In this document: piece after piece, positions 35,001 to 45,548 of the stretch
Layout: the number at the start of each line of letters is the position of its first letter
How positions within the stretch are numbered: position 1 is the first letter of the stretch
Assembly: GCF_003308995.1 (NCBI RefSeq)
Contig: NZ_QFFJ01000002.1
Span: 2,418,001-2,482,000, forward strand
From: Chitinophaga flava
Lineage (GTDB): Bacteria > Bacteroidota > Bacteroidia > Chitinophagales > Chitinophagaceae
DNA: 64,000 nucleotides
Reading direction: 5' to 3'
Program-made: the position numbers and the translations under genes
The notes under the pieces: model-generated
Databases searched by the model: none
What the model was told of the DNA's origin: nothing
What the model saw: the letters and a program-made list of their open reading frames with translations, nothing else

Positions 35001-38000
35001 GCTGAAAGGAAATGCAGCATCTTCCTGGAAAAACAGTGACCCTTTGGCCATGTTTTTTGTAGCCCTGCCTAAAGGCGCCCCTGGATCTGATTTGGGGGGC
35101 ATCTTCTCCACCAATACTTCGGGAAGGGGAGTCCTAATCAATAGTACCGGAACTGGCTACGTGCTGGATGGTAATGGCTGTACGCCCGCTCTTACTTCTT
35201 CATCGCTGGCAAAGCCGCATGTAGGCAGAGGAATGTATATTTCTGCCGCTAATGCGCAGGGTGGTTCTACCTGGCTCAATGGCAAGCTGGAGACCACTGC
35301 AGGTAGTTGTGGGACTGGGGCTGATAATAGCTACTTTGAAGTAGGTGGTCGTACACCAGACGGGTTGAAAGGACGCATTTATAATGGACACCTAGCGGAA
35401 GTTATAGTATACAAAGCTGCTCTGACCCCTGCCCAGGCGCAACAGATAGAATCCTACCTGGCCATCAAATATGGTGTAACCCTCGACCAGAGCACCGCGC
35501 AGCATTATCTCGCTGCTGATGGTACCACTAAGGTGTGGGATGCTACTGCCAACAGCGTCTATAAGAACAATATATTCGGCATTGGCCGCGACGATACAGA
35601 AAAACTTTATCAGAAACAATCCCGCAGCGTCAATGATGGGGCAATATTAACCATCGGATCAGGGAATATTGCTACCACCAATGCAGGCAATACCAACAGC
35701 ATTAACAGCGATAAAAGCTATCTTATGCTGGGTTCCAATAGTGTGGCTAAAACTGTGCAGAGCGCCAATCTGCCAGTGGCTTCCTGTATCACTGAAAGAC
35801 TTACCCAGCAATGGAAAGCACAGCTGACCAATTTTGATGCTGCTACTCAGCCATTGCGCCTGCAGTTTGATCTTGCCGGCGTAAACGCCACCGGCAGCAC
35901 CCTGAGTGATTTTGTGCTGCTGATAGATCAGGACGGTGATGGCAACTTTGCTACCGGTACGATCACGCAAATTCCGGCTACGGACTACAACGCGGGCGTA
36001 GTAGGTTTCGACAATGTAATGGAGCTTACCAACGGAGCGGTATTCACACTGGCTACCCGTTATCCTGTACGTACCGCCAGCCTGGTACCGGCCGGTCAGG
36101 TGAAAACAGCCGCTAACATCTGCGTGGATGGCGACTGGGTATATTTCAGACATCCGGATGATATCAATAAATATATCGCAGCTATACAGCTGAATGGAAA
36201 TACCATTGATGTTTCCAAACTCTCCGCTGTGATTGATGCAAACCGTAATATGACAGCTATCGGTAAAAATGCAGGTACTGACTACGGTACCCAGCTGATG
36301 AACCGATTCCTGCAAATTACGTATACGGGTGTGCCACTCACCACCAATGGCGGCGTTACCCTGCGTTTGTTCTGGAACCCCGCTGAAAAAACAGCGGCGG
36401 AGAACTATCTTTCCTCTACCAGAGGCGTTACCCGTCCGCAAAAATGGATCTGGTTCAAACACGACAATAATATCGATCCAACGCTTACAGACCTTGATGC
36501 CCGGGGATTAAAAAACATCACAACGCTCACACCTGCCGCTTCCGGCCAGGTGGATGGCGTGGACTATGTTGACTTCCAGGGTATTCAGCAGCTCTCCACT
36601 TTCGGGGGAGAAACTACCAGCGATGTAGTATACACAGATCTCGCTATTACCAAAGATGATGGGAAAACTACCTATACGCCTGGTACTGATGTAGTGTACA
36701 CAGTAGTGGTCAGCAACCTGGCTACCGATGCTGTGACTGGTGCTACTATACAGGATAAGCTCCCTGTTGGTATTCCATCTGCCAATATGAACTGGCAGGT
36801 GAGCGCTACCACAGGCGGGGGTAATGTAGCGGTCCTCAATGGTACCGGTGCACTGAATCAACAGATTGATCTGCCTGGTGGTGCTACTATTACCTATACG
36901 GTCACCATCTCAGTTCCTTCGGCTTATACGGGAGATCTTGTGAATACAGCCACGGTGGCCGTTCCAGCTACTGGTTATGTTGATATTGACCCGGTCAACA
37001 ATACTGCAACAGATACAGACACATACCAACCGGAAGTAAACCTGCATATCATCAAAACGGCTACGCCGGACCCGGCATCGGCAGGTAACGCTATCGACTA
37101 TACGATTACAGTTACCAATGCCGGTAAAAGTGATGTGGCCGGAGCTACTATTACGGATATGATACCGGCAGGTATCAGCAATGTCACCTGGACGGCGACA
37201 GCCACCGGTACCGGCGCTACTGTTAGCCCGGCAAGTGGTACAGGTAATGTAAGCGCGGTGGCTACAGTTCCGGGTAGTAATAACGGTACTGTGACGATTC
37301 TTGTAAAAGGTGTGCTGAGCCCCGATTATACCGGAGCTACCCTCAGCAATACAGCTTCCGTAACTCCTCCGGCTGGTATCACAGATACGGATCCTGTGGA
37401 TAATGTCAGCACCATCAGCACTGCTGTTGAAAAGAAAACAAGTGTTATTATCACCAAGGTGAATGCAACCAGTACCAAGGTGGCAGGTAGTCCTGTTACT
37501 TACCGTATCACAGTGGGTAATAACGGACCTGCTACTGCTACCGGTGTAAGAATACAGGACCAGGTGCCAGCCAACGTTGCGATAAGTGGTGTTGTGCCTT
37601 CCGTAGCAGGAGCTGCCACCATTACCGCCAATAATACTGCTGGCAGCAATGTAGATGTGATTGCTAACATCCCACCGGGCCCCACTAATTATGTTGCGAT
37701 AGAGATTACAGGTACAATTGATCCTTCCTTCAGCGGCGCCCTGACCAATACGGCCACGGCCACATCGCCGGATGGAGCACCTGTTTCTGCTACCGATAAA
37801 ACAGATATTATCAGGAAACCCATATTGCTGATCAGCAAAAATGGTCCTGCCACAATTGTATCAGGAGCTGATATTACTTATGTTATCACTGTTGCCAATA
37901 GTGGATTGAGTAATGCGGTAAATGCCAATATCTTTGATATGGTACCCGCCAATATCAGCAATGTGAGCTGGACAACTGCCGTAGAAGGCGCTGCACATAT

Positions 38001-41000
38001 TAATTCCGGTGCTACCGGCACTGGTAATTCGGTGAATGTTTATGCAGATATTCCCGCTGGTGCTGCCAATAAAGTGACAGTAACCGTTACGGGCACCGTA
38101 TCTCCAGCTGCGACTGGTAATATCGATAACACCGTATCCCTGACACCTACTGAAGCCAATGTACCATTACTCAATGCGATAGCCTCCACAACGGTCAACA
38201 AAACACCGCAGCTGGCCATCAGCAAAAATGGACCGGCCACTGTTGTTGCCGGTGAAACGATCAGTTATACCCTGTTTGTAACCAACCCCGGCAAAGCCAA
38301 TGCAGACGGGGTGGACATCACCGACGATTTACCTGCCGGTATTACCAATGTGAGCTGGACAGCCACCGCTACCGGCGGTGCTGCCGTCACTGCCGGCGCC
38401 ACCGGTACTGGTAACACTGTGGCTGTAAAAGGTAATATACCCGCAGGCGTTAATGCCAATATAAGTGTACAGGTGACAGGCATAGTAGATCCTGCATTGC
38501 CGATCGGTTCTTTGCTCAATGAGGCTACCGTAACTTCTGCAGAAGCAGGAAAAAGCTGGAACAGCAGTGTTAGTACCACTGTTTCCCGCGTAGCCAACGT
38601 GGGCATTGTAAAATCGGGTCCCGCAGACAGGAATGCCGGTCAGGATATCCAGTACAAGCTGAAAGTGACCAATGCCGGTCCGAGTATTGCCCGGGCAGCA
38701 CAGATTTTTGATAATGTGCCGGCAGAAATAAAGAATGTTAACTGGACGGCCACCGTTACCGGTGGTGCGGCCATATTGACAAATCCAACCGGTGCTACCA
38801 ATAATGTATACGCTACAGTAGATATTCCGGTGGGTGGTGAAGTGAATATTGTGATCAATGGTACGGTAACAGGCGCAGTTCCGGTAGGAGCTACGATGGG
38901 TATTACCAATACGGCCACTGTTAATGTTGCCGGTGGCACAACAGATCCTGATACCGGAAACAATACGAGCAGACGTAGCACTACCCTGACCAATACGGCA
39001 GATCTGTTAGTCTCCAAATCAGGTCCGCAGAGAGTGAACATCGGTGATCCTATTACTTATGTTATTGATGTGTCTAACCTGGGTACAGGCGATGTGCCGG
39101 CCGCATTGATCGATGATGTGATCCCCGCTGCTGTTACAGTACTTAACTGGACAGCTACCGCCTCCAATGGAGCGGACATAGGAGGCGTAGGGACCGCAAC
39201 AGGCACTACGTCTCCCATCCATCTGACCGCCAATATGCCGGGTAATACCAACAGTAAGGTGAGCATCGTGGTAAATGGCACTGTTAACAGTTCAGCAGGC
39301 GCCAGCTTTACCAACCAGGCACAAGTAGACGCAGGCGGAAACACTAAATTCAGTAAGATCACCACAGCGGTAAATCAGTCTACCGATGTGAAAATACAGA
39401 AGGCCGGTCCGGTAACCATTGCAGCCGGACAGGATATCGCTTATACATTGACGGTGACCAACGCCGGTCCGCTTGATGCCAATAATATCAATATCACCGA
39501 CAATGTACCGGTGCAAATTGAAAATATAAAATGGACAGCTACCGCGGCAGGAACCTCCACTGTTTCGGCCGGCAGCGGCACAGGTAACATCAGCCTGACC
39601 GGAGATATTAAGACCGGTGACGCCAATGCCATTACCATCCATATTACCGGGAGAGTGAAGTCAGACGTGATGGTGCCAAACATTCAAAATACGGCTACGG
39701 TAACCCTTCCATCCGGCGGCGTTATAGATTATGATCTTTCCAACAATACAGCAACAGCGACCACCAATGTTACCCTGGAGCCGGGCGTAAGACTGGTTAA
39801 AGTAGGGCCGGCCACTGCTATCGGTGGTACTGGCATCACCTACAGCATTGAGGTAAATAATGATGGCCCCAGTGATGTCATCAATCTTAATATCGCAGAC
39901 CTGGTTCCTGCTGCAGTATCCAATGTAAAATGGGTAGCAACAGCAACCGGCAATGCCACCCTGATTTCTGGCAACACCGGCGCGGCGCAGCAGGTGAATG
40001 TTAAAAGTAATATCCCTGCCGGTGCAGGTAATAAAATCAACATTACAATCACCGGTACTGTTGATCCTGCTTTTGCAGGCACTATCACGAACGTGGCAAC
40101 CGCTTCTGCACCGATGATGGCAGCAACGGTATCTTCAAACAATGTGGTGACCAGCATTTCGCGCCAGGTAGATATTGCGGTGGCCAAATCCGCCAGCAAA
40201 ACAACCGTGAACGCCGGTGAAGCACTGGATTTTACAATAACGGTAACGAATATAGGTCCCGGTACACTGAAGGCCGGTGAAGAATTGCAGCTGACGGAAA
40301 ATCTGCCGGCAGGTTTGGGCAATGTAAGTTTGATACCTTCAGGAATCGTATATAATCCTGTAACAGGCGCCTATACGCTGACCAGCGATATGGTTGCTGG
40401 CAGCACCGTCAAGCTCGTGGTAAGTGGTATCGTAGTACCTAATTATACCGGTACCAGCATTACCAACCATGTAGAGGTAGCAGCTCCGGCTGGGGTATCA
40501 GATCCTGATCTCACCAACAACCAGGCGGATGCAGTAGCCGCTACCAGACTGGAGGCAGACCTTGGAATAACGAAAGTGTCTGATAAAAACATTGTCGTTG
40601 CAGGTGATCCGCTGACATATACCATTACCGTTAAAAACTACGGACCAGGTGCATTCAACAGCGGAGATATTCTCAAAATAACAGAATCGCTGCCAGCGGA
40701 ACTGCAGAACGTAACCTATAACGCTACAGGTGGCGTTTATGACAGCAACACGCATTCATTTACGCTCACAGGCGGCCTGAATGCAGGTAGCAGCGTGCAA
40801 CTGGTGGTGAGCGGTACCGTGGCAGCCGACTTCATCGGAACAGGTATTACCAACACAGTATCAGTAGCCCCGCAGGGAATGGTGACAGACCCCGTACCGG
40901 GCAACAATACCAGCAACGCAACGGTTGCTGTGGAAAGGAAAGCAGACCTGGCAGTAACGAAGACAGTAGACAAAACCAGCGTAGTAGCAGGAGAGGCGAT

Positions 41001-44000
41001 CAACTACACCATTACCATCAAGAACAAAGGCGTGAGCACACTGAAGAGTGGTGAAGTGCTCAGGATAACGGAAACACTTCCTGCAGAGCTGATCGTGAAC
41101 GGTTATGATGTTACGGGTGGCATCTATGATGCTAATGCCGGAACCCTGACCCTGACCAGCGACCTTTCACAGAATGCTGTGGTAACCCTGGTGATCAAAG
41201 GAAATGTGAGTGCCACCACTTTAAGCACCAGCATGATCAATAAAGTGTCTGTGTCCGTACCTGCCGGTATCACGGATTCCGATCTTACCAATAATACCGC
41301 TACCAGTCCTGCTACGGCCATCCGCCGTGAAACGGACCTGATGATAACGAAGTCGGTAGACAAGACCAGCGCAGTGGCGGGCGAAGCCATCACCTATACC
41401 ATCACCGTTCAGAATAACGGCATTAGTACTCTGAAGAGCGGGGAGAAGCTGGGTCTTACAGAAACACTTCCTGCAGAACTGATCGTTGGCAGTTATACAG
41501 CTACCGGAGGTATTTATGATGCCAGTACCAACACCTTTACCCTGACTGGCGACCTGGCCAAAGATGGCGTAGTGACACTGGTAATCAGGGGCAATATAGA
41601 TGCCGGCACTTTAAGTGCCAGCATGGTTAATAAAGTGACTGTAACGGTTCCATCAGGCGTAACCGATATCGATCCGTCCAACAATACCGCCACCAGCAAT
41701 GCCACCACTATTCGTCGTGAAAGCGACCTGGCGGTAACAAAAACGGTTGATAAAACCAGTGCCGTGGCAGGAGAAGCCATCACTTATACCATCACTATTC
41801 AGAACAAAGGTATCAGTACGCTGAAGAGTGGTGAAAAAATAGGCATCACAGAAACACTTCCGGCAGAACTGATAGTAGCCAGTTATGTGGCAACAGGGGG
41901 CACTTATGATGCCAGTGCAGGCACCTTCACGTTGACCAGCGATCTGGCCAAAGACGGCATCGTAACGCTGATTGTTAAAGGCAATGTGGATGCTGCTACG
42001 TCGAGCACCAGCATGGTCAATAAAGTGGCTGTGACTGCCCCCACCGGTGTGACCGATACCGATCCTTCCAATAATGCCGCTACCAGCAACACTACTGCTA
42101 TCCGTCGTGAAAGTGATCTGGCGGTGACGAAGACGGTTGATAAGACGAGCGCCGTGGCAGGAGAAGCGATCACCTATACGGTTACTGTTCTGAACAAAGG
42201 AACCAGTACCCTGAAAAGTGGTGAAGTGATCGGCATTGCTGAAACGCTCCCGGCAGAACTGATCGTTAGCGGCTATACAGCTACGGGAGGTACCTATAAT
42301 GCCAATACAGGAACCTTCACACTGAGTAGCGATATGGCTCAAAATGGTGTGATATCACTGACCATCAGCGGAAACGCAGATCCTGGTACCCTGAGCACCA
42401 GCATGGTCAACAAAGTAGCGGTGACAGTCCCTTCCGGTGTGACGGATACTGATCTTTCCAATAATACTGTTACCAGCAACCCTACCACGATCCGTCGTGA
42501 AAGTGATCTGGCAGTAACGAAGACAGTCGATAAGACCAGCGCTGTGGCAGGAGAGGCCATTAGCTATACCATCACTGTTCAAAACAAAGGTATCAGTACC
42601 CTGAAAAGCGGAGAAGTGATCGGCATTACAGAAACCCTCCCGACAGAACTGATCATTGACAGTTATGATGCTACCGGAGGCGCTTATGATGCCAATGCCG
42701 GTACCTTTACACTGAGCATGGACCTGGCGCAAAATGAAACAGTGACCCTGGTGATCAAAGGCAATGTAGATGCGGCCACACGCAGTACCAGTATGTTCAA
42801 TAAAGTATCTGTGACTATTCCGGCAGGTGTGACAGAAACAGATCCTTCCAATAACACCGCCACCAGCAACACTACCACTATTCGTCGTGAAAGCGACCTG
42901 GCTGTAACGAAGCAGGTAGACAAGACCAGTGCTATGGCAGGAGAGGCCATCAACTATACCATTACTATTCAGAACAAAGGTATCAGTACTCTCAGAAGTG
43001 GTGAAGTGATCAGTATTACCGAAACCCTCCCGGCAGAACTGATCGTGAGCAGTTATGATGCTACCGGTGGCACCTATGATGCCAATGCCGGCACCTTCAC
43101 ATTGACCAGTGATCTGTTGAAGAACGGTGCAGTAACGCTGGTGATCAAAGGCAATGTGAATGCTGCCACTACCAGCACCAGTATGATGAATAAAGTTTCT
43201 GTGACCCTTCCATCCGGTATCACGGAAAGTGATCCTTCCAATAACACAGCAACCAGCAATACCACTGCTATCCGTCGTGAAAGCGATCTCGCAGTGACCA
43301 AACATGTTGACAAAACCAGCGTAGTAGCAGGAGAAGCGATCAACTATACCATCACTATTCAAAACAAAGGTCTCAGCACGCTGAAAAGTGGTGAAGCCAT
43401 CGGTATCTCGGAAACCCTTCCGGCAGCCCTGATCGTGAACGGCTATACAGCTACCGGCGGATCTTATGATGCCAACGCACATACTTTTACGCTGACCAGC
43501 GATTTGGCTAAAGATGGGGCTGTAACGCTCTTAATCAATGGCGAAGTGGACCCTGCGGCAACAGCTACAAGCATGATCAACAAAGTATCCGTGACGGTAC
43601 CCAATGGTATAACGGATACAGACCAAAGCAATAACACCACTACCAGCGAAACAACAACGATCATTCGTGAAAGCGACCTGGAAGTAACGAAGCAGGTGGA
43701 TAAAACCAGCGCGGTGACAGGCGATGTATTAAACTACACCATTACTGTCGGTAACAAAGGTCTCAGTACCCTCAACACCGGGGAGGTGATCACGATCACT
43801 GAAACACTGCCGGCAGGGCTGACCAACATCAGCTACCTCGCAAATGGCGGTACCTATAATACGGCCACGCGCGCCTATACACTGACAGGGCCTATGGCAT
43901 CCGGCGGTGCGGTCACCCTGAAGATCAGCGGTACCATTGCTGCTGATTTCACTGGCAGTGCTGTTACCAATAAAGTAGCCATTGCCACTCCGGCAGGTAT

Positions 44001-45477
44001 TTCCGATCCGGTAACGGCCAACAACGAAGCAACCGTTACAACCAACGTTTCAAGGGTTGCAGACCTCGCTGTAAACAAATCAGCCGATAAACCCGAAGTG
44101 GCTGTCGGAAGACCGCTGAACTATACGATAACCGTTACCAACCACGGTCCGGCAACGATGAACAATGGTGAAACGATCACCATTACAGAAGCACTGCCTG
44201 CAGCGCTGACCAATGTAGGCTTCGCGGCTACAGGTGGTAATTATAATGCATCAACAGGAGCTTTCCAGCTTACCAGTGTATTGCCTGTTGGCGGTACCAT
44301 ACAATTGAACGTGAGCGGAACCATAGATGCAGCGTATACTGGTAGCAGCATTACCAATAATGTTGCCATCGCCGCAGGTATCACAGATCCGGACAATTCC
44401 AATAATACCGCATCTGTTACAACCGGTATCACGCCACCACCAAGCTTTGAAACATGGAAAACGGTAACAACGGAATACGGTACAGGACAGATACACGCAG
44501 GCGAAAAACTGACCTATACCATTTATGTGCGTAACAATGGTAAGGTTCCACTGCCGGATGTAACCATTACAGACCCGGTACCGGCGCATACCAGTTATGT
44601 AAGCGGTGGCGCCCTGAAAGGCAATATTGTGAACTTCAGTATTAAAGACCTGGCTCCAGGAGCCACTACCAGTGTGACTTTTGTGGTAAAAGCGGACGAT
44701 AACCTTACCGGCATATCCGGCATCAGCAACACGGCCACTGTAAGTGATGGTTATATAACCAAGCCTACCGCAGGTTGTGACCCAGCAGTACCGGGCTGTG
44801 ATATCAATACTCCAGGCACTAATATCGAAACAGGAGGTGGAGATCTGTCTATTACCAAAGAAGTGGTGACACCACAGGCGCCTTACCGCATGGGACAGCA
44901 GGTTACTTATCGCATTACCGTCCACAATGCATGGGACCAGACGTTTACCAATGTAGCGGTAGAAGATCTGCTACCGGCTGGACTGGAAGCACCTACATCA
45001 ACCACCGCCGACAAAGGAAAGGTACAGACCGATCAAGCCGGAAAACGGATGCTGTGGGATATCGGACAGTTGATGGCAGGGGAAACACTGCAGATGACGC
45101 TGGTATGCCGCGTCATTGATGGCGGCCAGGTTGTCAACCAGGCCAGGGTAACCGCTAATGAGCCACAGATCAACCTGACCAATGACCTTGCGGAAGCTGT
45201 TATCCAGGTAGAAGGACAAGATCTCTCATTCCCGAATGTTTTCACACCAAATGGAGATGGTAAGAATGAAAAATTCATCATCGGCGGCCTGGAAAAATAT
45301 CCCGGCTCTGCTCTCTACATCTACAACAGATGGGGCAGTATGGTATATCAGTCTAAAGATTATAAAAATGACTGGAATGGCTCCGGATTGAATGAAGGAA
45401 CCTACTACTATATCCTCGAGGTAAGAAAACCACAAGAGACCAAACGTCTTAAAGGATGGGTACAGATATTAAGATAA
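32041..45477 (+). CDS. Giant SprB-like adhesin with DUF11 repeats and T9SS type B sorting domain
   Basis: 4478 residues. An N-terminal signal/anchor with an unusually long basic lead (hydrophobic part VYAVSLLLMALLVQQIAVG) is followed by three lectin-like units (PGGVxGxLLWLRAD ... YLSLKYGV ... ITGIGRDD; about 32276-36060) and a linker domain (36061-36640). About 22 DUF11-type repeats (xDLAVTKxVDKTSxVAGEAI, 36640-45220) and the gliding-motility C-terminal domain follow (FPNVFTPNGDGKNEKFIIGG ... EGTYYYILEV, 45223-45474). It resembles SprB, the mobile surface adhesin of gliding bacteria: exported by the type IX system, moved along the surface and used for attachment or gliding. The PorP/SprF gene needed for such proteins follows 71 bp downstream. 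Seven repeat units are exactly 390 bp long, so array length probably varies between strains. Confidence 0.9.
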   Translation: MFMQLLFKIYRTMVGHIRQKTGSYRLRAVYAVSLLLMALLVQQIAVGRLLPDIKGAWRKAMTDHLSASSSASRMRAATPPVPGGVTGSLLWLRADDAASNGGSWKDYTGNGVAGTQANAALKPVVNDGALNFNYAYVFNGTSYLQIPLNSIKASFPFANAPRTIIAVGAPSKTLLSGDHAMMFAYGETGDGTGTYIGMVAGGDGRASFGGYSAGGNYNIIMPAGTMLTNGTYIMGGRYDGSNSFLDLNATMIGSITGAVWKTKNTQDAVIGRGSIMNQTNPSYWQGKTAEIIVYDHALNAAEQQRVYSYLSLKYGVTMNKGAQNYLASDGSTFWRADATYKNRITGIGRDDVNGLNTKQSLNIDTGMVTMSLGNGIAPTNSQNTNVISNDKSFLVLADNGQATSIYNYAVPGKKVTYRMPRIWKVNKTNWSDQSVTLKADVPGNSVYLLISRTDPNFGTIDQELLLNPDKTITLNSSLIPDGAYVTFATFVKYPGGVPGALLWLRPDIGISNVDNTPVSTWADYAYNNNATQTTATLQPKYMNNPADNVNYNPVVKFDGVNYLSLDANKLPLATSPRTFIGTGFINTGGNGNKYILAYGGRGTGLGMGLASVGGIGAFVGFNDYLGTPVNPFWQPGQFNEFTALWAGNSASIFSKGVGLANTAKMWNTTAGTGAGIGGTPWGTNEYWNGPIGDIIVYNNVVVPNDRQRIYTYLAIKYGYTLDQTTPTNYIATDGTTKVWTASVNTVYNKNITGIGRDDTEDLMQKQSRSINPGLHPIIGLGNIAATNTANANAFPTDLSYLVWGDDGGATTFSVTVTGRPDVKSRMARLWKVQQTGTVGTVQIAIPKDSLPAVFSKVYLAISPDAVIDGTDQFIQLTETNINGVTCYTTTANLMDGQYFTFAAMGAMPGGVSGNTLWVRADMGVQVNAGNQVQQWFDQGGSGNATTELRASAPTSNDVITPSADIIQTQGAINFNPAVTFTGAINKSLKGNAASSWKNSDPLAMFFVALPKGAPGSDLGGIFSTNTSGRGVLINSTGTGYVLDGNGCTPALTSSSLAKPHVGRGMYISAANAQGGSTWLNGKLETTAGSCGTGADNSYFEVGGRTPDGLKGRIYNGHLAEVIVYKAALTPAQAQQIESYLAIKYGVTLDQSTAQHYLAADGTTKVWDATANSVYKNNIFGIGRDDTEKLYQKQSRSVNDGAILTIGSGNIATTNAGNTNSINSDKSYLMLGSNSVAKTVQSANLPVASCITERLTQQWKAQLTNFDAATQPLRLQFDLAGVNATGSTLSDFVLLIDQDGDGNFATGTITQIPATDYNAGVVGFDNVMELTNGAVFTLATRYPVRTASLVPAGQVKTAANICVDGDWVYFRHPDDINKYIAAIQLNGNTIDVSKLSAVIDANRNMTAIGKNAGTDYGTQLMNRFLQITYTGVPLTTNGGVTLRLFWNPAEKTAAENYLSSTRGVTRPQKWIWFKHDNNIDPTLTDLDARGLKNITTLTPAASGQVDGVDYVDFQGIQQLSTFGGETTSDVVYTDLAITKDDGKTTYTPGTDVVYTVVVSNLATDAVTGATIQDKLPVGIPSANMNWQVSATTGGGNVAVLNGTGALNQQIDLPGGATITYTVTISVPSAYTGDLVNTATVAVPATGYVDIDPVNNTATDTDTYQPEVNLHIIKTATPDPASAGNAIDYTITVTNAGKSDVAGATITDMIPAGISNVTWTATATGTGATVSPASGTGNVSAVATVPGSNNGTVTILVKGVLSPDYTGATLSNTASVTPPAGITDTDPVDNVSTISTAVEKKTSVIITKVNATSTKVAGSPVTYRITVGNNGPATATGVRIQDQVPANVAISGVVPSVAGAATITANNTAGSNVDVIANIPPGPTNYVAIEITGTIDPSFSGALTNTATATSPDGAPVSATDKTDIIRKPILLISKNGPATIVSGADITYVITVANSGLSNAVNANIFDMVPANISNVSWTTAVEGAAHINSGATGTGNSVNVYADIPAGAANKVTVTVTGTVSPAATGNIDNTVSLTPTEANVPLLNAIASTTVNKTPQLAISKNGPATVVAGETISYTLFVTNPGKANADGVDITDDLPAGITNVSWTATATGGAAVTAGATGTGNTVAVKGNIPAGVNANISVQVTGIVDPALPIGSLLNEATVTSAEAGKSWNSSVSTTVSRVANVGIVKSGPADRNAGQDIQYKLKVTNAGPSIARAAQIFDNVPAEIKNVNWTATVTGGAAILTNPTGATNNVYATVDIPVGGEVNIVINGTVTGAVPVGATMGITNTATVNVAGGTTDPDTGNNTSRRSTTLTNTADLLVSKSGPQRVNIGDPITYVIDVSNLGTGDVPAALIDDVIPAAVTVLNWTATASNGADIGGVGTATGTTSPIHLTANMPGNTNSKVSIVVNGTVNSSAGASFTNQAQVDAGGNTKFSKITTAVNQSTDVKIQKAGPVTIAAGQDIAYTLTVTNAGPLDANNINITDNVPVQIENIKWTATAAGTSTVSAGSGTGNISLTGDIKTGDANAITIHITGRVKSDVMVPNIQNTATVTLPSGGVIDYDLSNNTATATTNVTLEPGVRLVKVGPATAIGGTGITYSIEVNNDGPSDVINLNIADLVPAAVSNVKWVATATGNATLISGNTGAAQQVNVKSNIPAGAGNKINITITGTVDPAFAGTITNVATASAPMMAATVSSNNVVTSISRQVDIAVAKSASKTTVNAGEALDFTITVTNIGPGTLKAGEELQLTENLPAGLGNVSLIPSGIVYNPVTGAYTLTSDMVAGSTVKLVVSGIVVPNYTGTSITNHVEVAAPAGVSDPDLTNNQADAVAATRLEADLGITKVSDKNIVVAGDPLTYTITVKNYGPGAFNSGDILKITESLPAELQNVTYNATGGVYDSNTHSFTLTGGLNAGSSVQLVVSGTVAADFIGTGITNTVSVAPQGMVTDPVPGNNTSNATVAVERKADLAVTKTVDKTSVVAGEAINYTITIKNKGVSTLKSGEVLRITETLPAELIVNGYDVTGGIYDANAGTLTLTSDLSQNAVVTLVIKGNVSATTLSTSMINKVSVSVPAGITDSDLTNNTATSPATAIRRETDLMITKSVDKTSAVAGEAITYTITVQNNGISTLKSGEKLGLTETLPAELIVGSYTATGGIYDASTNTFTLTGDLAKDGVVTLVIRGNIDAGTLSASMVNKVTVTVPSGVTDIDPSNNTATSNATTIRRESDLAVTKTVDKTSAVAGEAITYTITIQNKGISTLKSGEKIGITETLPAELIVASYVATGGTYDASAGTFTLTSDLAKDGIVTLIVKGNVDAATSSTSMVNKVAVTAPTGVTDTDPSNNAATSNTTAIRRESDLAVTKTVDKTSAVAGEAITYTVTVLNKGTSTLKSGEVIGIAETLPAELIVSGYTATGGTYNANTGTFTLSSDMAQNGVISLTISGNADPGTLSTSMVNKVAVTVPSGVTDTDLSNNTVTSNPTTIRRESDLAVTKTVDKTSAVAGEAISYTITVQNKGISTLKSGEVIGITETLPTELIIDSYDATGGAYDANAGTFTLSMDLAQNETVTLVIKGNVDAATRSTSMFNKVSVTIPAGVTETDPSNNTATSNTTTIRRESDLAVTKQVDKTSAMAGEAINYTITIQNKGISTLRSGEVISITETLPAELIVSSYDATGGTYDANAGTFTLTSDLLKNGAVTLVIKGNVNAATTSTSMMNKVSVTLPSGITESDPSNNTATSNTTAIRRESDLAVTKHVDKTSVVAGEAINYTITIQNKGLSTLKSGEAIGISETLPAALIVNGYTATGGSYDANAHTFTLTSDLAKDGAVTLLINGEVDPAATATSMINKVSVTVPNGITDTDQSNNTTTSETTTIIRESDLEVTKQVDKTSAVTGDVLNYTITVGNKGLSTLNTGEVITITETLPAGLTNISYLANGGTYNTATRAYTLTGPMASGGAVTLKISGTIAADFTGSAVTNKVAIATPAGISDPVTANNEATVTTNVSRVADLAVNKSADKPEVAVGRPLNYTITVTNHGPATMNNGETITITEALPAALTNVGFAATGGNYNASTGAFQLTSVLPVGGTIQLNVSGTIDAAYTGSSITNNVAIAAGITDPDNSNNTASVTTGITPPPSFETWKTVTTEYGTGQIHAGEKLTYTIYVRNNGKVPLPDVTITDPVPAHTSYVSGGALKGNIVNFSIKDLAPGATTSVTFVVKADDNLTGISGISNTATVSDGYITKPTAGCDPAVPGCDINTPGTNIETGGGDLSITKEVVTPQAPYRMGQQVTYRITVHNAWDQTFTNVAVEDLLPAGLEAPTSTTADKGKVQTDQAGKRMLWDIGQLMAGETLQMTLVCRVIDGGQVVNQARVTANEPQINLTNDLAEAVIQVEGQDLSFPNVFTPNGDGKNEKFIIGGLEKYPGSALYIYNRWGSMVYQSKDYKNDWNGSGLNEGTYYYILEVRKPQETKRLKGWVQILR
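32276..36060 (+). repeat. Three tandem lectin-like units, each about 1.24 kb
   Basis: Each unit opens with PGGVxGxLLWLRAD or a close form (near 32276, 33522 and 34758), runs through a LamG-like sandwich, then YLSLKYGVTxxxxxxxYLAxDGTTK and xITGIGRDDxExLxQKQS, and ends with a beta domain. They are diverged at DNA level and therefore older than the 390-bp array downstream. Confidence 0.7.
40942..43671 (+). repeat. Seven DUF11 units of exactly 390 bp
   Basis: Units begin at 40942, 41332, 41722, 42112, 42502, 42892 and 43282, each with (S/T/A)DLAVTK-type sequence, TSxVAGEAI, LKSGE and ETLPAEL. All seven are exactly 130 residues; the units on either side (40555 and 43672) are 387 bp. The equal length and close similarity point to recent amplification or homogenisation. 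Every unit keeps the reading frame. Confidence 0.85.
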
Positions 45478-45548
45478 CACGGAAAAACCGGATGCCTGAA
45501 ACTGCAGGCATCCGGTACCCGGTATCACAGGTCAGAAATCATAAAACT

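Noticed and set aside
41124..43482. Repeated antisense open frames of 66-375 codons opposite the 390-bp DUF11 units
   Set aside because: They recur with the repeat period because the sense repeats lack reverse-strand stops. Their translations have no domain logic, and the sense frame is a continuous 4478-residue protein.
40942..43671. CRISPR or satellite array
   Set aside because: The period is 390 bp, units are protein coding and in frame, and there are no short spacers.
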